From: Actinomadura hallensis
GTDB lineage: Bacteria; Actinomycetota; Actinomycetes; Streptosporangiales; Streptosporangiaceae
Reading direction: 5' to 3'
Assembly (NCBI RefSeq): GCF_006716765.1
Contig: NZ_VFPO01000001.1
Coordinates: forward strand, 4,588,001 to 4,652,000
Length of the DNA: 64,000 nt
The position numbers and the translations under genes are program-made. The notes under the pieces are model-generated. The model made no database searches. It was not told the origin of the DNA and saw only the letters and a list, made by a program, of their open reading frames with translations. Shown here one piece after another: positions 56,513 to 64,000 of this stretch. Within the stretch, counting starts at the first letter, position 1. Every line of letters begins with the position of its first letter.

Positions 56513-58026
56513 CGGCCGTTCACCAGGCTCACGGGACGGGGCGTCCCGACCCGTCCCCCGGATCCGCGCCGCCCGCGCGGCGGCGCCCCTCCGCCCTGCG
56601 GCGGCCGGCGCCCTCCGGACCGCCGTCCCGCCTCGGCCGGCTGCTCCCCCGCACCGTCGCGGCCCGCGTCCGGACGCTGACGGCGACCGCGATCGTCCTG
56701 CTCGTCGCGCTGATCGCGGTGACGTGGGCGGCGATCGCCGACGCCCGCGAGGGCGTGCGGGTGATCGGTCACGACGCCGGTCCCCAGGTCGTCGCGACCG
56801 GCGACCTGTACTTCCAGCTCACCGACATGGACGCGCAGCTCGCCAACGCGCTGCTCGCGGGAGGCGCGGCCGGGGGCGGCGTGCGCGAGCAGGCGCTGGA
56901 ACGCTACGACGACAACCGGCAGAAGGCGGGCGACGCGCTGCTCAAGGCGACCAAGCTCGCCGACCAGCGCACCGAGGAGAACACCGCCCGCGACCTGCTC
57001 GACGCGCTCGGCCGCTACGACCGCCTCGCCGGTCAGGCCCTGCTGCTCGACCGGCGGTCGGACCGCGCGGCCGGGCCGCCGTCCCCGGAGGTCATCGACC
57101 TCTACCGGGAGGCGGCCGACCTGATGAAGCTGGACCTGCTGCCCAAGGCGTACAACCTGACGCTCGACAACGGCACCCTCGTCCGGCACACCTACGAGGA
57201 CAAGCGCTCCGCCGTGCTCACGGGACGCACATGGGTCCTCATCATCGGCGTGGGCCTGCTGGTCACGCTGGTGGGTTTCCAGCTGTACCTGACCAAGCGG
57301 TTCCGCCGGATCCTCAACGTGCCGTTGGCGCTTGCCACAGTGGGCGTCCTCATCCTGGTCGCCGCGAGCACCGCCATGCTGACCGGCCAGGCGGACCACC
57401 TGCGCCGGGCCAAGGAGGACGGTTTCGACTCCATACTCTCCTTGGCGCGCGCCCGCGGCATCAGCAACAGCGCCGGCGCGGACGAGACCCGCTTCCTCCT
57501 CGACCCGGACCGGCGCGACGCGTACGAGCAGGTCTACCTCAGCAAGTCCCAGACCGTCCTCTATCTGCCCGCGGGGAACCTCGCCGAGTACAACCGGGCC
57601 GTACAGGGGGACCTGTCGTTCGAGCCCGGACGCGCCAAGTTCCTCGGCTTCCTCGGCACCGAGGCCAACCGGCCCGCAGAACCGGGCGAGCGGCAGACGC
57701 AACTGGTGGACGCTCTGAACAAGGCGCTGAGCGACTACCAGAAAGTGCAGGCGAACGACCGTCGGATGAGGGACCTCGTCCAGGCGGGCGAACGCGCGCA
57801 GGCCATCGCGGCGCACCGCAGGGCGGCCGAGGACTTCGCCGAATACGACCGGTCCCTGCAGGCCCTGATCGGCCTTCACCAGAAGGAGTTCGACGAAGCG
57901 GTGCAGAACGGAGGCGCCGGGACGAGCGGCTGGTACACCGTCCTCCCCCTCGGGGGCGTCGCCATCGTCCTGCTCATGCTCATCGGGGTGCGGCCCCGCC
58001 TGGCGGAATACCGGTGGTCGAAGTGA
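56509..58026 (+). CDS. GlnX-like transmembrane sensor with two extracytoplasmic helical modules
   Basis: A 505-residue membrane protein; ATG 56509 overlaps the FHA stop. A basic, disordered cytoplasmic N-terminus (1-55) is followed by four membrane segments near 57-77, 241-261, 272-292 and 474-494. These enclose two extracytoplasmic helical regions (about 78-240 and 293-473), each like a four-helix-bundle sensor. The layout matches GlnX of mycobacteria, which links the periplasmic binding protein GlnH to cytoplasmic PknG. Only a short tail follows the last segment, so signalling must pass through the N-terminus or the loop at 262-271. Confidence 0.85.
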   Translation: MTAVHQAHGTGRPDPSPGSAPPARRRPSALRRPAPSGPPSRLGRLLPRTVAARVRTLTATAIVLLVALIAVTWAAIADAREGVRVIGHDAGPQVVATGDLYFQLTDMDAQLANALLAGGAAGGGVREQALERYDDNRQKAGDALLKATKLADQRTEENTARDLLDALGRYDRLAGQALLLDRRSDRAAGPPSPEVIDLYREAADLMKLDLLPKAYNLTLDNGTLVRHTYEDKRSAVLTGRTWVLIIGVGLLVTLVGFQLYLTKRFRRILNVPLALATVGVLILVAASTAMLTGQADHLRRAKEDGFDSILSLARARGISNSAGADETRFLLDPDRRDAYEQVYLSKSQTVLYLPAGNLAEYNRAVQGDLSFEPGRAKFLGFLGTEANRPAEPGERQTQLVDALNKALSDYQKVQANDRRMRDLVQAGERAQAIAAHRRAAEDFAEYDRSLQALIGLHQKEFDEAVQNGGAGTSGWYTVLPLGGVAIVLLMLIGVRPRLAEYRWSK

Positions 58027-58046
58027 GGCGCGGAGGAATGCGTTCG

Positions 58047-58901
58047 ATGACGCGGGTCAGGTGGGCGGCGGTGCCCGCGGCCCTTTCGCTGCTCGCCACC
58101 GCGGCCTGCGGTTCCGTGGGCCAGGCGGATTCGTCGGTCGCCGGCAAGGACGCCCTCGTCATCGGCGTCCAATCGGACCAGCCGGGCCTGGGCGAGCGCA
58201 TCGGATCCACCGAGAACGGATACGACTCCTACGACGGATTCGACATCGACATCGCCAAGGAGATCGCCAGGCAGCTGGAAGTCCCCGCGGCGAACGTGAC
58301 GTTCAAGCCGGTGACCTCGAAAGAACGCGAGGAACTCATCGAGTCGGGCGACGTCGACTTCGTCGTCGGAAGCTACTCGATCACCCCCGAACGCAAGACC
58401 CGGGTGAAGTTCGCCGGGCCCTACTACGTCGCCCACCAGGACATTCTCGTCCGGAAATCGAACCCCGCCCCATTGCGGGACCTGCACGGCCTCGGGGGAA
58501 AGCGGCTCTGCATGGTCCCGGGATCGCAGTCGTTCCAGCGCGTCCGCACCGAGCAGGGCGTCCCCGTCGTGCCCGTCGAGGCGAAGGGGTACGGCGAATG
58601 CCTCGACAAACTGATCGCGGGGCGGCTCGACGCCGTGTCCACCGACGACCTCATCCTCGCGGGCCTGGCCTCGAAGGCCGCCAAGACCGGCGACTACATG
58701 AGAATGGTCAACGCCCCGTTCTCCGACGAGCGCTACGGCGTCGGCCTCCGGAAGGACGACGTGGACGGCTGCGAGGCGATCAACGAGGCCATCACGAAGA
58801 TGTACCAGAGCGACTTCGTCCGCCTCACGCTGAACCGGTGGTTCAAACCCACCGGGCTGGAACTCACCGACACCGTCCCGCAATTCGAGGGCTGCATCTG
58901 A
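58047..58901 (+). CDS. glnH: GlnH-like amino-acid-binding lipoprotein
   Basis: A 284-residue solute-binding protein of the glutamate/aspartate type. The lipobox is LLATAAC with the cysteine near residue 21. The fold markers are LVIGVQSDQPGLGE, the binding segment YDGFDIDIAKEIARQL, GDVDFVVGSYSITPERK and FAGPYYVAHQDILVRK. ATG 58047 has GGAGGA ten bases upstream; GTG 58023 would overlap the GlnX-like stop like its neighbours, and ATG 58038 is also in frame. No ABC permease or ATPase is present, so it is a receptor rather than a transporter part, as in the PknG-GlnX-GlnH pathway. Confidence 0.9.
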   Translation: MTRVRWAAVPAALSLLATAACGSVGQADSSVAGKDALVIGVQSDQPGLGERIGSTENGYDSYDGFDIDIAKEIARQLEVPAANVTFKPVTSKEREELIESGDVDFVVGSYSITPERKTRVKFAGPYYVAHQDILVRKSNPAPLRDLHGLGGKRLCMVPGSQSFQRVRTEQGVPVVPVEAKGYGECLDKLIAGRLDAVSTDDLILAGLASKAAKTGDYMRMVNAPFSDERYGVGLRKDDVDGCEAINEAITKMYQSDFVRLTLNRWFKPTGLELTDTVPQFEGCI

Positions 58902-59075
58902 CCGCCACCGCCACCGCCCGTCACCGACCGTGGGGAAACGGTCACCGAATGACGCGAAAAATGTCCGGTCACTGAGATCAGTCGGTTACGTAAGTTCCGG
59001 CATGGCCTCGTGATCGTAAGTTATGGTCGCGATCAAAAATCGGTCCGGTAACCACCGTCACCCCCGAGGAGTGAA

Positions 59076-60275
59076 ATGACGACGGTCATCCTGGTGGTGA
59101 TGTGCGTCGTGGTCGGGGCGCTCGAACTGTACGCGGGCAAGCAGAGCCGGGATCAGTCGAACGCGTTCTCCCGCCGGATCGACGAGCTGAACGAACAGGT
59201 CACCAAGCAGAACAACGTCCTGGTCACGGTCGGCGAGCAGCTCACCGCCGAGCTGTCCCGGGTCAAGCAGGACGTCCTGCCCGCCCTCGACGACCGCCTC
59301 CGCCGCAACACCGGGCAGGTCGAGGAGCTCGCCGGGCTCGTCCACCAGGCCGACGAGTACCTCCGCACGCAGGCGAGCCGGCTGCACGAGCTGGAGCAGC
59401 AGCGGATCACGCTCGCCGCGCTCCGCCGCAAGCTGTCCGAGGTGGAGACGTCGGTGCGGTCCGTAACCCGCGTCGGCGCCGAGGCCACAGAGAGCAAGGT
59501 CGACGCCGCCCTCGACCGGCTCTCCGACCTGGAACGCGGCGGCGAGGAGATCCTCGCCCTCCAGCGCACCCTCACCCGCACCCTGGAGGACGTCGAGGAC
59601 GTCGTCGCCGAACTGCTGCAGTTCACCGAGGGCGAGCTCGACGACACCGTCACCGCCGCGCTCACCGGCCGTCCCCGCGCCCACGGCGACGCCGTCACCG
59701 CCACCGGGCGGCTGTGGACGCGCGACGACCAGCTCGACGACATCCTCGGCGAGATGTACGAGCGGTGCGTGCGGGCCAGCCGCCTCAACGTCCGCTTCCG
59801 CACCACCGAGGGGGCGGACGGGTCCGTCCCCGGCTCCCCCGAGCGCCGCCGCTACTTCCTCGGCGGGCAGGCCGCCGAGGACCTCGCGGGCACCTTCACC
59901 GCGCTGCTCATCTCCACCGGCGCCGACCTGCCCCGCAACGGGCTGCACGACACGCCGCCCGGCGGCGTCAGGCGGGGCCTCGCCCGCGTCGAACCGGGCG
60001 TGCCCGGCGTGAAACCGGCGCGTCCGCCCGAGGACGAGGCCGCCCTCAAGGCCCTGCTGCGGACCCTCTCGGAATGCTCCGGCGCCGTCGCGCAGATCGG
60101 CCCGCTGATGGCCGTCCGGACCCGCGACGAGCTCCTCTGCGCCGTGCTGACCGCCGCGCAGTCACTGGAACTGGAGAGCGACGAGGTGTTCTGGGACCCG
60201 GTCGCCGCGACCGTCCGGCTGCGGCGCCTGCCGTCCCATCAGCTGTGGGACCTGACCGGCTGGGCCGCCCCGTAG
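59076..60275 (+). CDS. Membrane-anchored coiled-coil protein
   Basis: A 399-residue protein. GAGGAG precedes ATG 59076. Residues 2-20 form a membrane anchor (TVILVVMCVVVGALELYAG). A long coiled coil covers about 22-190 (SRRIDELNEQVTKQNNVLVT, VEELAGLVHQADEYLRTQAS). The globular C-terminus ends RRLPSHQLWDLTGW. It lies 174 bp after glnH, with its own promoter region containing CGTAAGTT twice (58989 and 59015). No family is recognised. Its association with the sensing cluster is by position and by the coiled-coil theme. It overlaps the convergent next gene by 37 bp. Confidence 0.75.
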   Translation: MTTVILVVMCVVVGALELYAGKQSRDQSNAFSRRIDELNEQVTKQNNVLVTVGEQLTAELSRVKQDVLPALDDRLRRNTGQVEELAGLVHQADEYLRTQASRLHELEQQRITLAALRRKLSEVETSVRSVTRVGAEATESKVDAALDRLSDLERGGEEILALQRTLTRTLEDVEDVVAELLQFTEGELDDTVTAALTGRPRAHGDAVTATGRLWTRDDQLDDILGEMYERCVRASRLNVRFRTTEGADGSVPGSPERRRYFLGGQAAEDLAGTFTALLISTGADLPRNGLHDTPPGGVRRGLARVEPGVPGVKPARPPEDEAALKALLRTLSECSGAVAQIGPLMAVRTRDELLCAVLTAAQSLELESDEVFWDPVAATVRLRRLPSHQLWDLTGWAAP

Positions 60276-60871
60276 GCCCGCACCGTCCGCTCCGACGGGC
60301 CGCCGAGACGCACGTACAGCGGGCACGTCAGGGCGCGCGTCACCGGGTCGATCTCCGCGCAGAGCCCGATGCCCGCCGCCCGGTCGAGGAACACCGCGTT
60401 CTCCACGGCCCGCGCGCCCCGCACCGCGTACGGGACGGAGTCGGCGTCGCCGGTGTCGAACAGCTCCTCGAACGTCAGCCTCCGCGCGAACCGCATCAGC
60501 ACCTCCGCGTCCACGACGCGGCTGCCGATCGCCGCCGCCGGGCCCGCCACGACGATGCCGAACGTCGGGTTCTCCCTGCCGCGGACGTAGATCTCCCGGT
60601 CGGGCTCCAGCCCTTTGCGGCGCCCGGGGACCTGGACGCCGAAACCGGCGTCGCCGTTCACGTACGCGGGCGGCCCGAACCCGTCCGCCGCCCCGTCCCG
60701 GACGCGCAACGCGCCCGCCGGCATCTCCCAGCCGGGCAGGTACACCGCGAGGCCCCGCAGCAGCAGCCGCCAGATGGGGCGTCCGGTCACCTCGTGGGCG
60801 AACTCGCCCCGCGGCCCCCTCGCCCCGCCCCCCGGACCGGGCTCCCCAACGCCGTCCATGTCGATCATCAT
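60239..60871 (-). CDS. Hypothetical protein, 210 aa
   Basis: Reads on the minus strand from ATG 60871 to 60239. The composition is typical coding for this genome. It contains RLLLRGLAVYLPGWEMPAGA, REIYVRGRENPTFGIVVAGP and GARAVENAVFLDRAAGIGLC, a mostly beta protein without signal peptide or membrane helix. No family is recognised. Its 3' end overlaps the 3' end of the coiled-coil gene, so the two may interfere at the RNA level. Confidence 0.65.
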   Translation of the reverse strand: MMIDMDGVGEPGPGGGARGPRGEFAHEVTGRPIWRLLLRGLAVYLPGWEMPAGALRVRDGAADGFGPPAYVNGDAGFGVQVPGRRKGLEPDREIYVRGRENPTFGIVVAGPAAAIGSRVVDAEVLMRFARRLTFEELFDTGDADSVPYAVRGARAVENAVFLDRAAGIGLCAEIDPVTRALTCPLYVRLGGPSERTVRAYGAAQPVRSHS

Positions 60872-60974
60872 CGGGCGCGTCTTCCCCCTCCGGCAAGGCC
60901 CCGTTCCCCTTACTGCGGCGCGGCGGCCGCTTCGGCTACCGTTGAACCACCCGGATCATGACGAGGACGCCGCC

Positions 60975-61493
60975 GTGAACCTGCAGGACATGATGGTGCA
61001 GCACGACAACTCGTCGCGCACCGTCGACAAGTACCTGATGTCCCATGAGGGACGCGTCATCGCCGTCCGCCGCCACCCGGCCGTCCTCATCCCGCCCGCG
61101 GCCCTCGTCGTCGGCGGCCTCATCGCCTGCGGCGTGATCGCCGCGCTCACCGGCGCCCTGTGGATCTGGTGGCTGTGGCTCCCCACGCTCGGCTACCTGC
61201 TGTGGAAGGTCGTCGCCTGGTCGCTGGAGTTCTTCCTGGTCACCGAGCACCGCGTGATGGTCGTCAAGGGCGTCCTCAACCGCAACGTCGCGATGATGCC
61301 GCTCTCCAAGGTCACCGACATCACCCTGAACCGCTCCATGCTCGGCCGCATGCTCGGCTACGGCGAGTTCCTCACCGAGTCCGCGGGCCAGAAGCAGGCG
61401 CTCCGCGAGATCAAGTTCATGCCCTACCCGGAGCAGCTCTACCTGGAAGTCTCCTCAGTGATCTTCGGCTCCGTAGACGAATCCCCCGACTGA
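60975..61493 (+). CDS. PH-domain (bPH2, YdbT-like) membrane protein
   Basis: A 172-residue protein starting at GTG 60975 (ATG 60990 possible). Two membrane helices (PPAALVVGGLIACGVIAALTG and IWWLWLPTLGYLLWKVVAWS) precede a bacterial PH domain: FFLVTEHRVMVVKGVLNRNV, AMMPLSKVTDITLNRSML and GYGEFLTESAGQKQALREI. The family is common in actinobacteria, with no settled role; some members lie near signalling or secretion genes. Identification by the EHRVMVVKG and KVTDITL strands is firm. Confidence 0.88.
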   Translation: MNLQDMMVQHDNSSRTVDKYLMSHEGRVIAVRRHPAVLIPPAALVVGGLIACGVIAALTGALWIWWLWLPTLGYLLWKVVAWSLEFFLVTEHRVMVVKGVLNRNVAMMPLSKVTDITLNRSMLGRMLGYGEFLTESAGQKQALREIKFMPYPEQLYLEVSSVIFGSVDESPD

Positions 61494-62155
61494 CCCCACC
61501 AACCCGAGCCCCACCACCGCACCGACACGCCCCCAAGCGCCCCCCGACATCCCACCCGGCCAACCCGCCCTAAAACCGCTCGACCCACCCCCTTCCCGGA
61601 GCGCCGTTCACCTCGAGCTCGCGCTCATCACGGCCCTCACCCTTGCCTAGACCTCCCAGACGAGCCTGCCGTCATCCTCATCGAACTCGACGGCCGCCAC
61701 CGCGCCAGGGGCCGCCTTCAGCGCAGCCTCGGCCACGTCCGAAGGGATGTCGCCCGCCGAGAAACCCGAGGTCATGCCGCATGACGCACCGCCCACTGAA
61801 TCAAGCCGTGTCCCGAGCGCGGCCGGCGGCGGGGACGGCTCGGCAAGAGTGGAGGCCGACGAGGGCCGCGGTCTCGATGGATGGCGTGCCGTCGGCGGAT
61901 GCGGTTGGCGGAGGCGGTCGGTCCTACTGGCGCTGCCGTCATCGTCGCGGCGGAGCGTGCCCTTGTAGCGCGGGGCGGTGCCTTGCCGGTGCGGGGGCCG
62001 TGACGCCGTATCGGATCCGGGGGACGATCCGCATGCTCATGTGTGGCTTGTGACCCTACGCGCGGGCTTTACATCGGTGATTCTCCTTCTTAGAGGGGAT
62101 GTCCTGACATGTCCTCCAGGCGTACTTTTAGATGCCGTACGGAAGGAGACCGGCC
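61494..62155. other. Mostly noncoding 660-bp region
   Basis: Apart from the PepSY-like fragment at 61647-61775 no gene is supported. The first 100 bp are a run of C-rich codon-like sequence after the PH-domain gene. Near 62085-62135 lie TTAGAGG and a symmetric GACATGTC, probably the promoter and operator of the antitoxin gene. Confidence 0.45.
61647..61775 (-). pseudogene. PepSY-like C-terminal fragment, 42 aa
   Basis: A short ORF on the minus strand from ATG 61775 reads SGDIPSDVAEAALKAAPGAV-like sequence (AGDIPSDVAEAALKAAPGAV, then AAVEFDEDDGRLVWEV) and stops at 61647. The pattern alanine-rich helix, APGAVAAVE and GRLVWEV is the second half of a PepSY domain. The rest of a secreted PepSY protein is not found upstream, though the frame stays open for some 12 more codons. 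It is therefore taken as a remnant; a tiny functional gene is possible. Confidence 0.4.
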
Positions 62156-62425
62156 ATGTGTGAGTCGGTTCACCAGGACCTTCCCGCCGCCCGCGTCGAC
62201 GATCACATCGCCCTGCCGGTGTCCGCGGAACAGATCCTCGTGATCCGGAAAGCGGCCGAGCTCGTCGGCTGGACCGTCACCGACTACGTCCTGTCCGCCG
62301 CCCTGGACCGGGCCGAAAGAGACCTCTACGAGCACGCTGCCGCCATGGAGACCGCAGCCCCCACCGCCCCCACCGAGCCCGACCCGACCGATCCCTTCAT
62401 AGCCCTCCTGCTGGCCCTGACCTGA
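62156..62425 (+). CDS. DUF1778 (TacA-like) antitoxin, apparently orphan
   Basis: An 89-residue protein; ATG 62156 follows GGAAGGAG. The ribbon-helix-helix DUF1778 core is seen in DDHIALPVSAEQILVIRKAA and ELVGWTVTDYVLSAALDRAE. The C-terminal tail is Ala/Pro/Thr-rich. Antitoxins of this family normally pair with a GNAT acetyltransferase toxin (TacT) just downstream, but 780 bp of noncoding repeat DNA follow instead. The symmetric GACATGTC region upstream may be its own operator. Either the toxin has been lost or the protein works as a plain DNA-binding regulator. Confidence 0.78.
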   Translation: MCESVHQDLPAARVDDHIALPVSAEQILVIRKAAELVGWTVTDYVLSAALDRAERDLYEHAAAMETAAPTAPTEPDPTDPFIALLLALT

Positions 62426-63209
62426 CCCCGTCCGGCATCCCGCACCGACGCCGTCGCGCGCCCAGACGGTCAAGCGCCACCCCGAGCACCCGCCACACAA
62501 GCCCAGCTCTCACAACCACCCACACACCCAAACACCAAACCAAACTCGCGCGAACCCGGACGCCACCCACCGAACGCACCCGCCGACCCGCCATCCGCCA
62601 AAGCCCCCCACTGACGCGGTCACCACATGACCGCGTTGGACCCCCGCCACAAACTCACGTTCAACCGCCCTGGCAAACGACAAGGTTGAACACTTCACCG
62701 AGTCGCCGAATTACCCCGGCCACCCCTCGCCCACCGCGGGCCTGCCTGTCCGGCGCAGGCGGGCCCACCCGGCGCCAATGGGCTTACCAAGCACGCACAT
62801 GCCTGCCAGGGCGTAGGCGGACCCCCCGGCGGACGTGCCCGCTAGGAGCGGACGGGCCTCCATGCCACAAACGCGCCCATCCCACGCTGGCAGGCCTACC
62901 CACCGGACGGGCCTACCAGGCACAAACGGACCTGCCCGGCACGAACGTCCCCACCCCACGCAGGCGGGCCCCCACCGGACGGGTCTCACACGCGCAAGCG
63001 CGCCTGGCGGGCGTGTGCGGGCCTGCCGGGCGTGAGCTCGGCGCCGCCAAAGACGCTATGGCCGCAGTTGCTTTTCGGGCTGGGTCGTCGGATGGGGGCG
63101 GCCGGCGTGGGCGGCGCAGCCCAACCGCCGAACGTGGTGTGGTCTGGCAATCGGCGTTCTTCACCACCAACAACCTTCGCGGCAAGGGCGGATTGTTGGT
63201 GGGTGCGGG
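62426..63209. other. Noncoding region with degenerate minisatellite
   Basis: No gene with good codon bias. The first 280 bp are very C/A-rich on the plus strand (many CCCAC and CCACC runs). The middle holds the minisatellite listed separately. The last 150 bp are unremarkable. Confidence 0.5.
62730..63045 (+). repeat. Degenerate minisatellite, about 20-25 bp units
   Basis: Many diverged copies of a unit like GGCCTACCAGGCACAAACG or ACCTGCCCGGCACGAACG, alternating with CACCGGACGGGCCTACC blocks (for example 62901, 62921, 62971 and 63005). The copies differ in length and sequence, so the array is old. It does not have the exact repeat and spacer structure of a CRISPR. Confidence 0.6.
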
Positions 63210-63647
63210 TCAGGCCGGGTTGGCGAGGGCGTTGGACAGGCGGGTGGCGTACTCGGCGGCTTCGGCGTCCGAGTCGTATTTCTGGCGGGGCCAGAAGAAG
63301 CCGCGGAGTCCGTCCTTCCGGTTTCGCGGGACGACGTGGACATGCAGGTGGGGGACGCTCTGGCTGACCCGGTTGTTCAGCGCGACGAACGAACCGGCCG
63401 CGCCGAGCACCGACTCCATCGCGGACGCGAGCCGCTGCGCGTGCCCGAAGAACGGGCCGAGCGACTCGCCGGGGAGATCCGTGAGCGTCTCGTAGTGGGT
63501 GCGCGGCACCAGCAGAGTGTGGCCCTTGAAGAGCGGCCTCGCATCGAGGAACGCCATCGCGTCCGGCGCGTCGAGCACCACGTGTGCGGGCCGCTCCCCC
63601 TTCACGATCTCGCAGAACACGCAGCGCTTCGAATCTCCCATGCGCAC
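63210..63647 (-). CDS. HIT-family nucleotide hydrolase
   Basis: A 145-residue histidine-triad protein. It shows CVFCEIVKGERPAHVVLD, AFLDARPLFKGHTLLVPR and the triad SVPHLHVHVVPRNRKDG (HxHxHxx form). It probably hydrolyses dinucleotide or aminoacyl-adenylate type substrates. GTG 63647 is chosen since AAAGGAG lies 7 bp upstream; ATG 63641 is the alternative. The frame is also open far upstream to the window end, but the sequence there does not belong to this family. Confidence 0.9.
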   Translation of the reverse strand: MRMGDSKRCVFCEIVKGERPAHVVLDAPDAMAFLDARPLFKGHTLLVPRTHYETLTDLPGESLGPFFGHAQRLASAMESVLGAAGSFVALNNRVSQSVPHLHVHVVPRNRKDGLRGFFWPRQKYDSDAEAAEYATRLSNALANPA

Positions 63648-64000
63648 ATTCTCTCCTTTCGGCACCACCTGGCCTCCTTTTTCGTCGTGCCCCGGGCGGC
63701 CGGCGTCGGGGACCGCCCAGGCAGGTCGTGATCGGGTCGTGCGGGCGACCTGGAGGGGCGGTGGACCGGCGCGCGAGTGCGGCTCGCGCTGATTCGGCGC
63801 TGTCGCCGCCCGGGAACGGTCGCGTTCGGGCGCGAACCACCAGCGGGACACGTTGGCGCGCGCGTAGCCGAAGAAGACACCGGGGTGACGTTCGGCCGGG
63901 GGCCGCCAGCTGGTGACGTCGTGGACGAAATCCGGCAGCAGCCGCGCGGCGGTCCCGTCGGTGTCGACGGTTCTGGTCGAACTCGGTCTCGGCGGTGGCC
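63648..64000 (-). other. Open frame of uncertain meaning at the window edge
   Basis: The minus-strand frame of the HIT gene is open without a stop to beyond 63990. Between about 63810 and 63970 it reads LLPDFVHDVTSWRPPAERHP and GVFFGYARANVSRWWFAPER, which looks like real protein, while the stretch next to the HIT gene does not. It may be a gene remnant or the 3' part of a gene starting outside the window. No family is recognised. Confidence 0.3.

Noticed and set aside
49164..60275. Reading the kinase, phosphatase, vWA and FHA genes as a type VI secretion or phage-defence island
   Set aside because: No secretion, nuclease or other effector gene is present, and the GlnX/GlnH-like genes fit amino-acid sensing better.
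61643..62053. 136-codon plus-strand ORF after the PH-domain gene
   Set aside because: Arg/Pro-rich composition without codon bias, and antisense to the PepSY-like fragment.
62711..62989. 92-codon minus-strand ORF in the minisatellite
   Set aside because: Its apparent protein repeats simply reflect the degenerate DNA repeat; no start signal or family.
62730..63045. Possible CRISPR array
   Set aside because: Units vary in length and sequence, there are no constant-length unique spacers, and no cas genes are present.

Overview
The window is high-GC actinobacterial chromosome. The codon third positions are strongly G or C, GTG and TTG starts are common, and several genes look leaderless. The families present (PknG/GlnX/GlnH, DUF2637, XRE-DUF5919, WYL, PucR and TAP-type secreted peptidases) point to a filamentous actinomycete of the Streptosporangiales/Thermomonosporaceae type such as Actinomadura. 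That assignment is inferred from gene content only; no rRNA or tRNA gene was seen.

Layout. 1-6.2 kb: the end of a DUF2156 lysyltransferase-like gene, a serine hydrolase, endonuclease V, a TetR regulator, a short-chain dehydrogenase, and an amidase divergent from its TetR regulator across a perfect 26-bp palindrome. 6.3-19.2 kb: an integrated actinomycete integrative and conjugative element (AICE) bounded by 39-bp direct repeats that differ at one base. It carries a TraB/FtsK translocase, Xis, a tyrosine integrase, a Pif-like Nudix protein, two XRE-DUF5919 regulators, a double GntR repressor, an HD protein and several very small proteins. A third layer of mobility sits inside it: an ISL3-family element with an ATTAAAGG target duplication has broken a host ORF, and an IS5-like element has in turn split the ISL3 transposase. 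No replication initiator is visible.

19.4-33 kb: a secreted SH3-like protein, a two-component system next to an 11-bp tandem operator, a hot-dog thioesterase, a DUF4870 protein, a cyclase, a HipA-like kinase with DUF3037, two tandem XRE paralogues, a DUF4081-GNAT protein and two tandem secreted TAP-type peptidases. 33-38 kb: ispG, an M50 site-2 protease and dxr, followed by an orphan histidine kinase. 39-48 kb: an ABC solute-binding lipoprotein, a semialdehyde dehydrogenase and omega-aminotransferase pair divergent from a PucR regulator, an alpha/beta hydrolase, a TrmB-like regulator and repeat-rich DNA.

49.1-60.3 kb is the most coherent functional block. A coiled-coil protein, a PknG-like kinase with three tandem zinc ribbons, a PP2C phosphatase, a vWA protein, an FHA protein, a GlnX-like membrane sensor and a GlnH-like lipoprotein are translationally coupled or nearly so, and a membrane coiled-coil protein follows. 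It looks like an enlarged form of the PknG-GlnX-GlnH amino-acid sensing operon that also encodes a candidate phosphatase, a phosphothreonine reader and a von Willebrand adaptor. 60-64 kb holds a PH-domain membrane protein, a PepSY-like fragment, an orphan DUF1778 antitoxin, a degenerate minisatellite and a HIT hydrolase.
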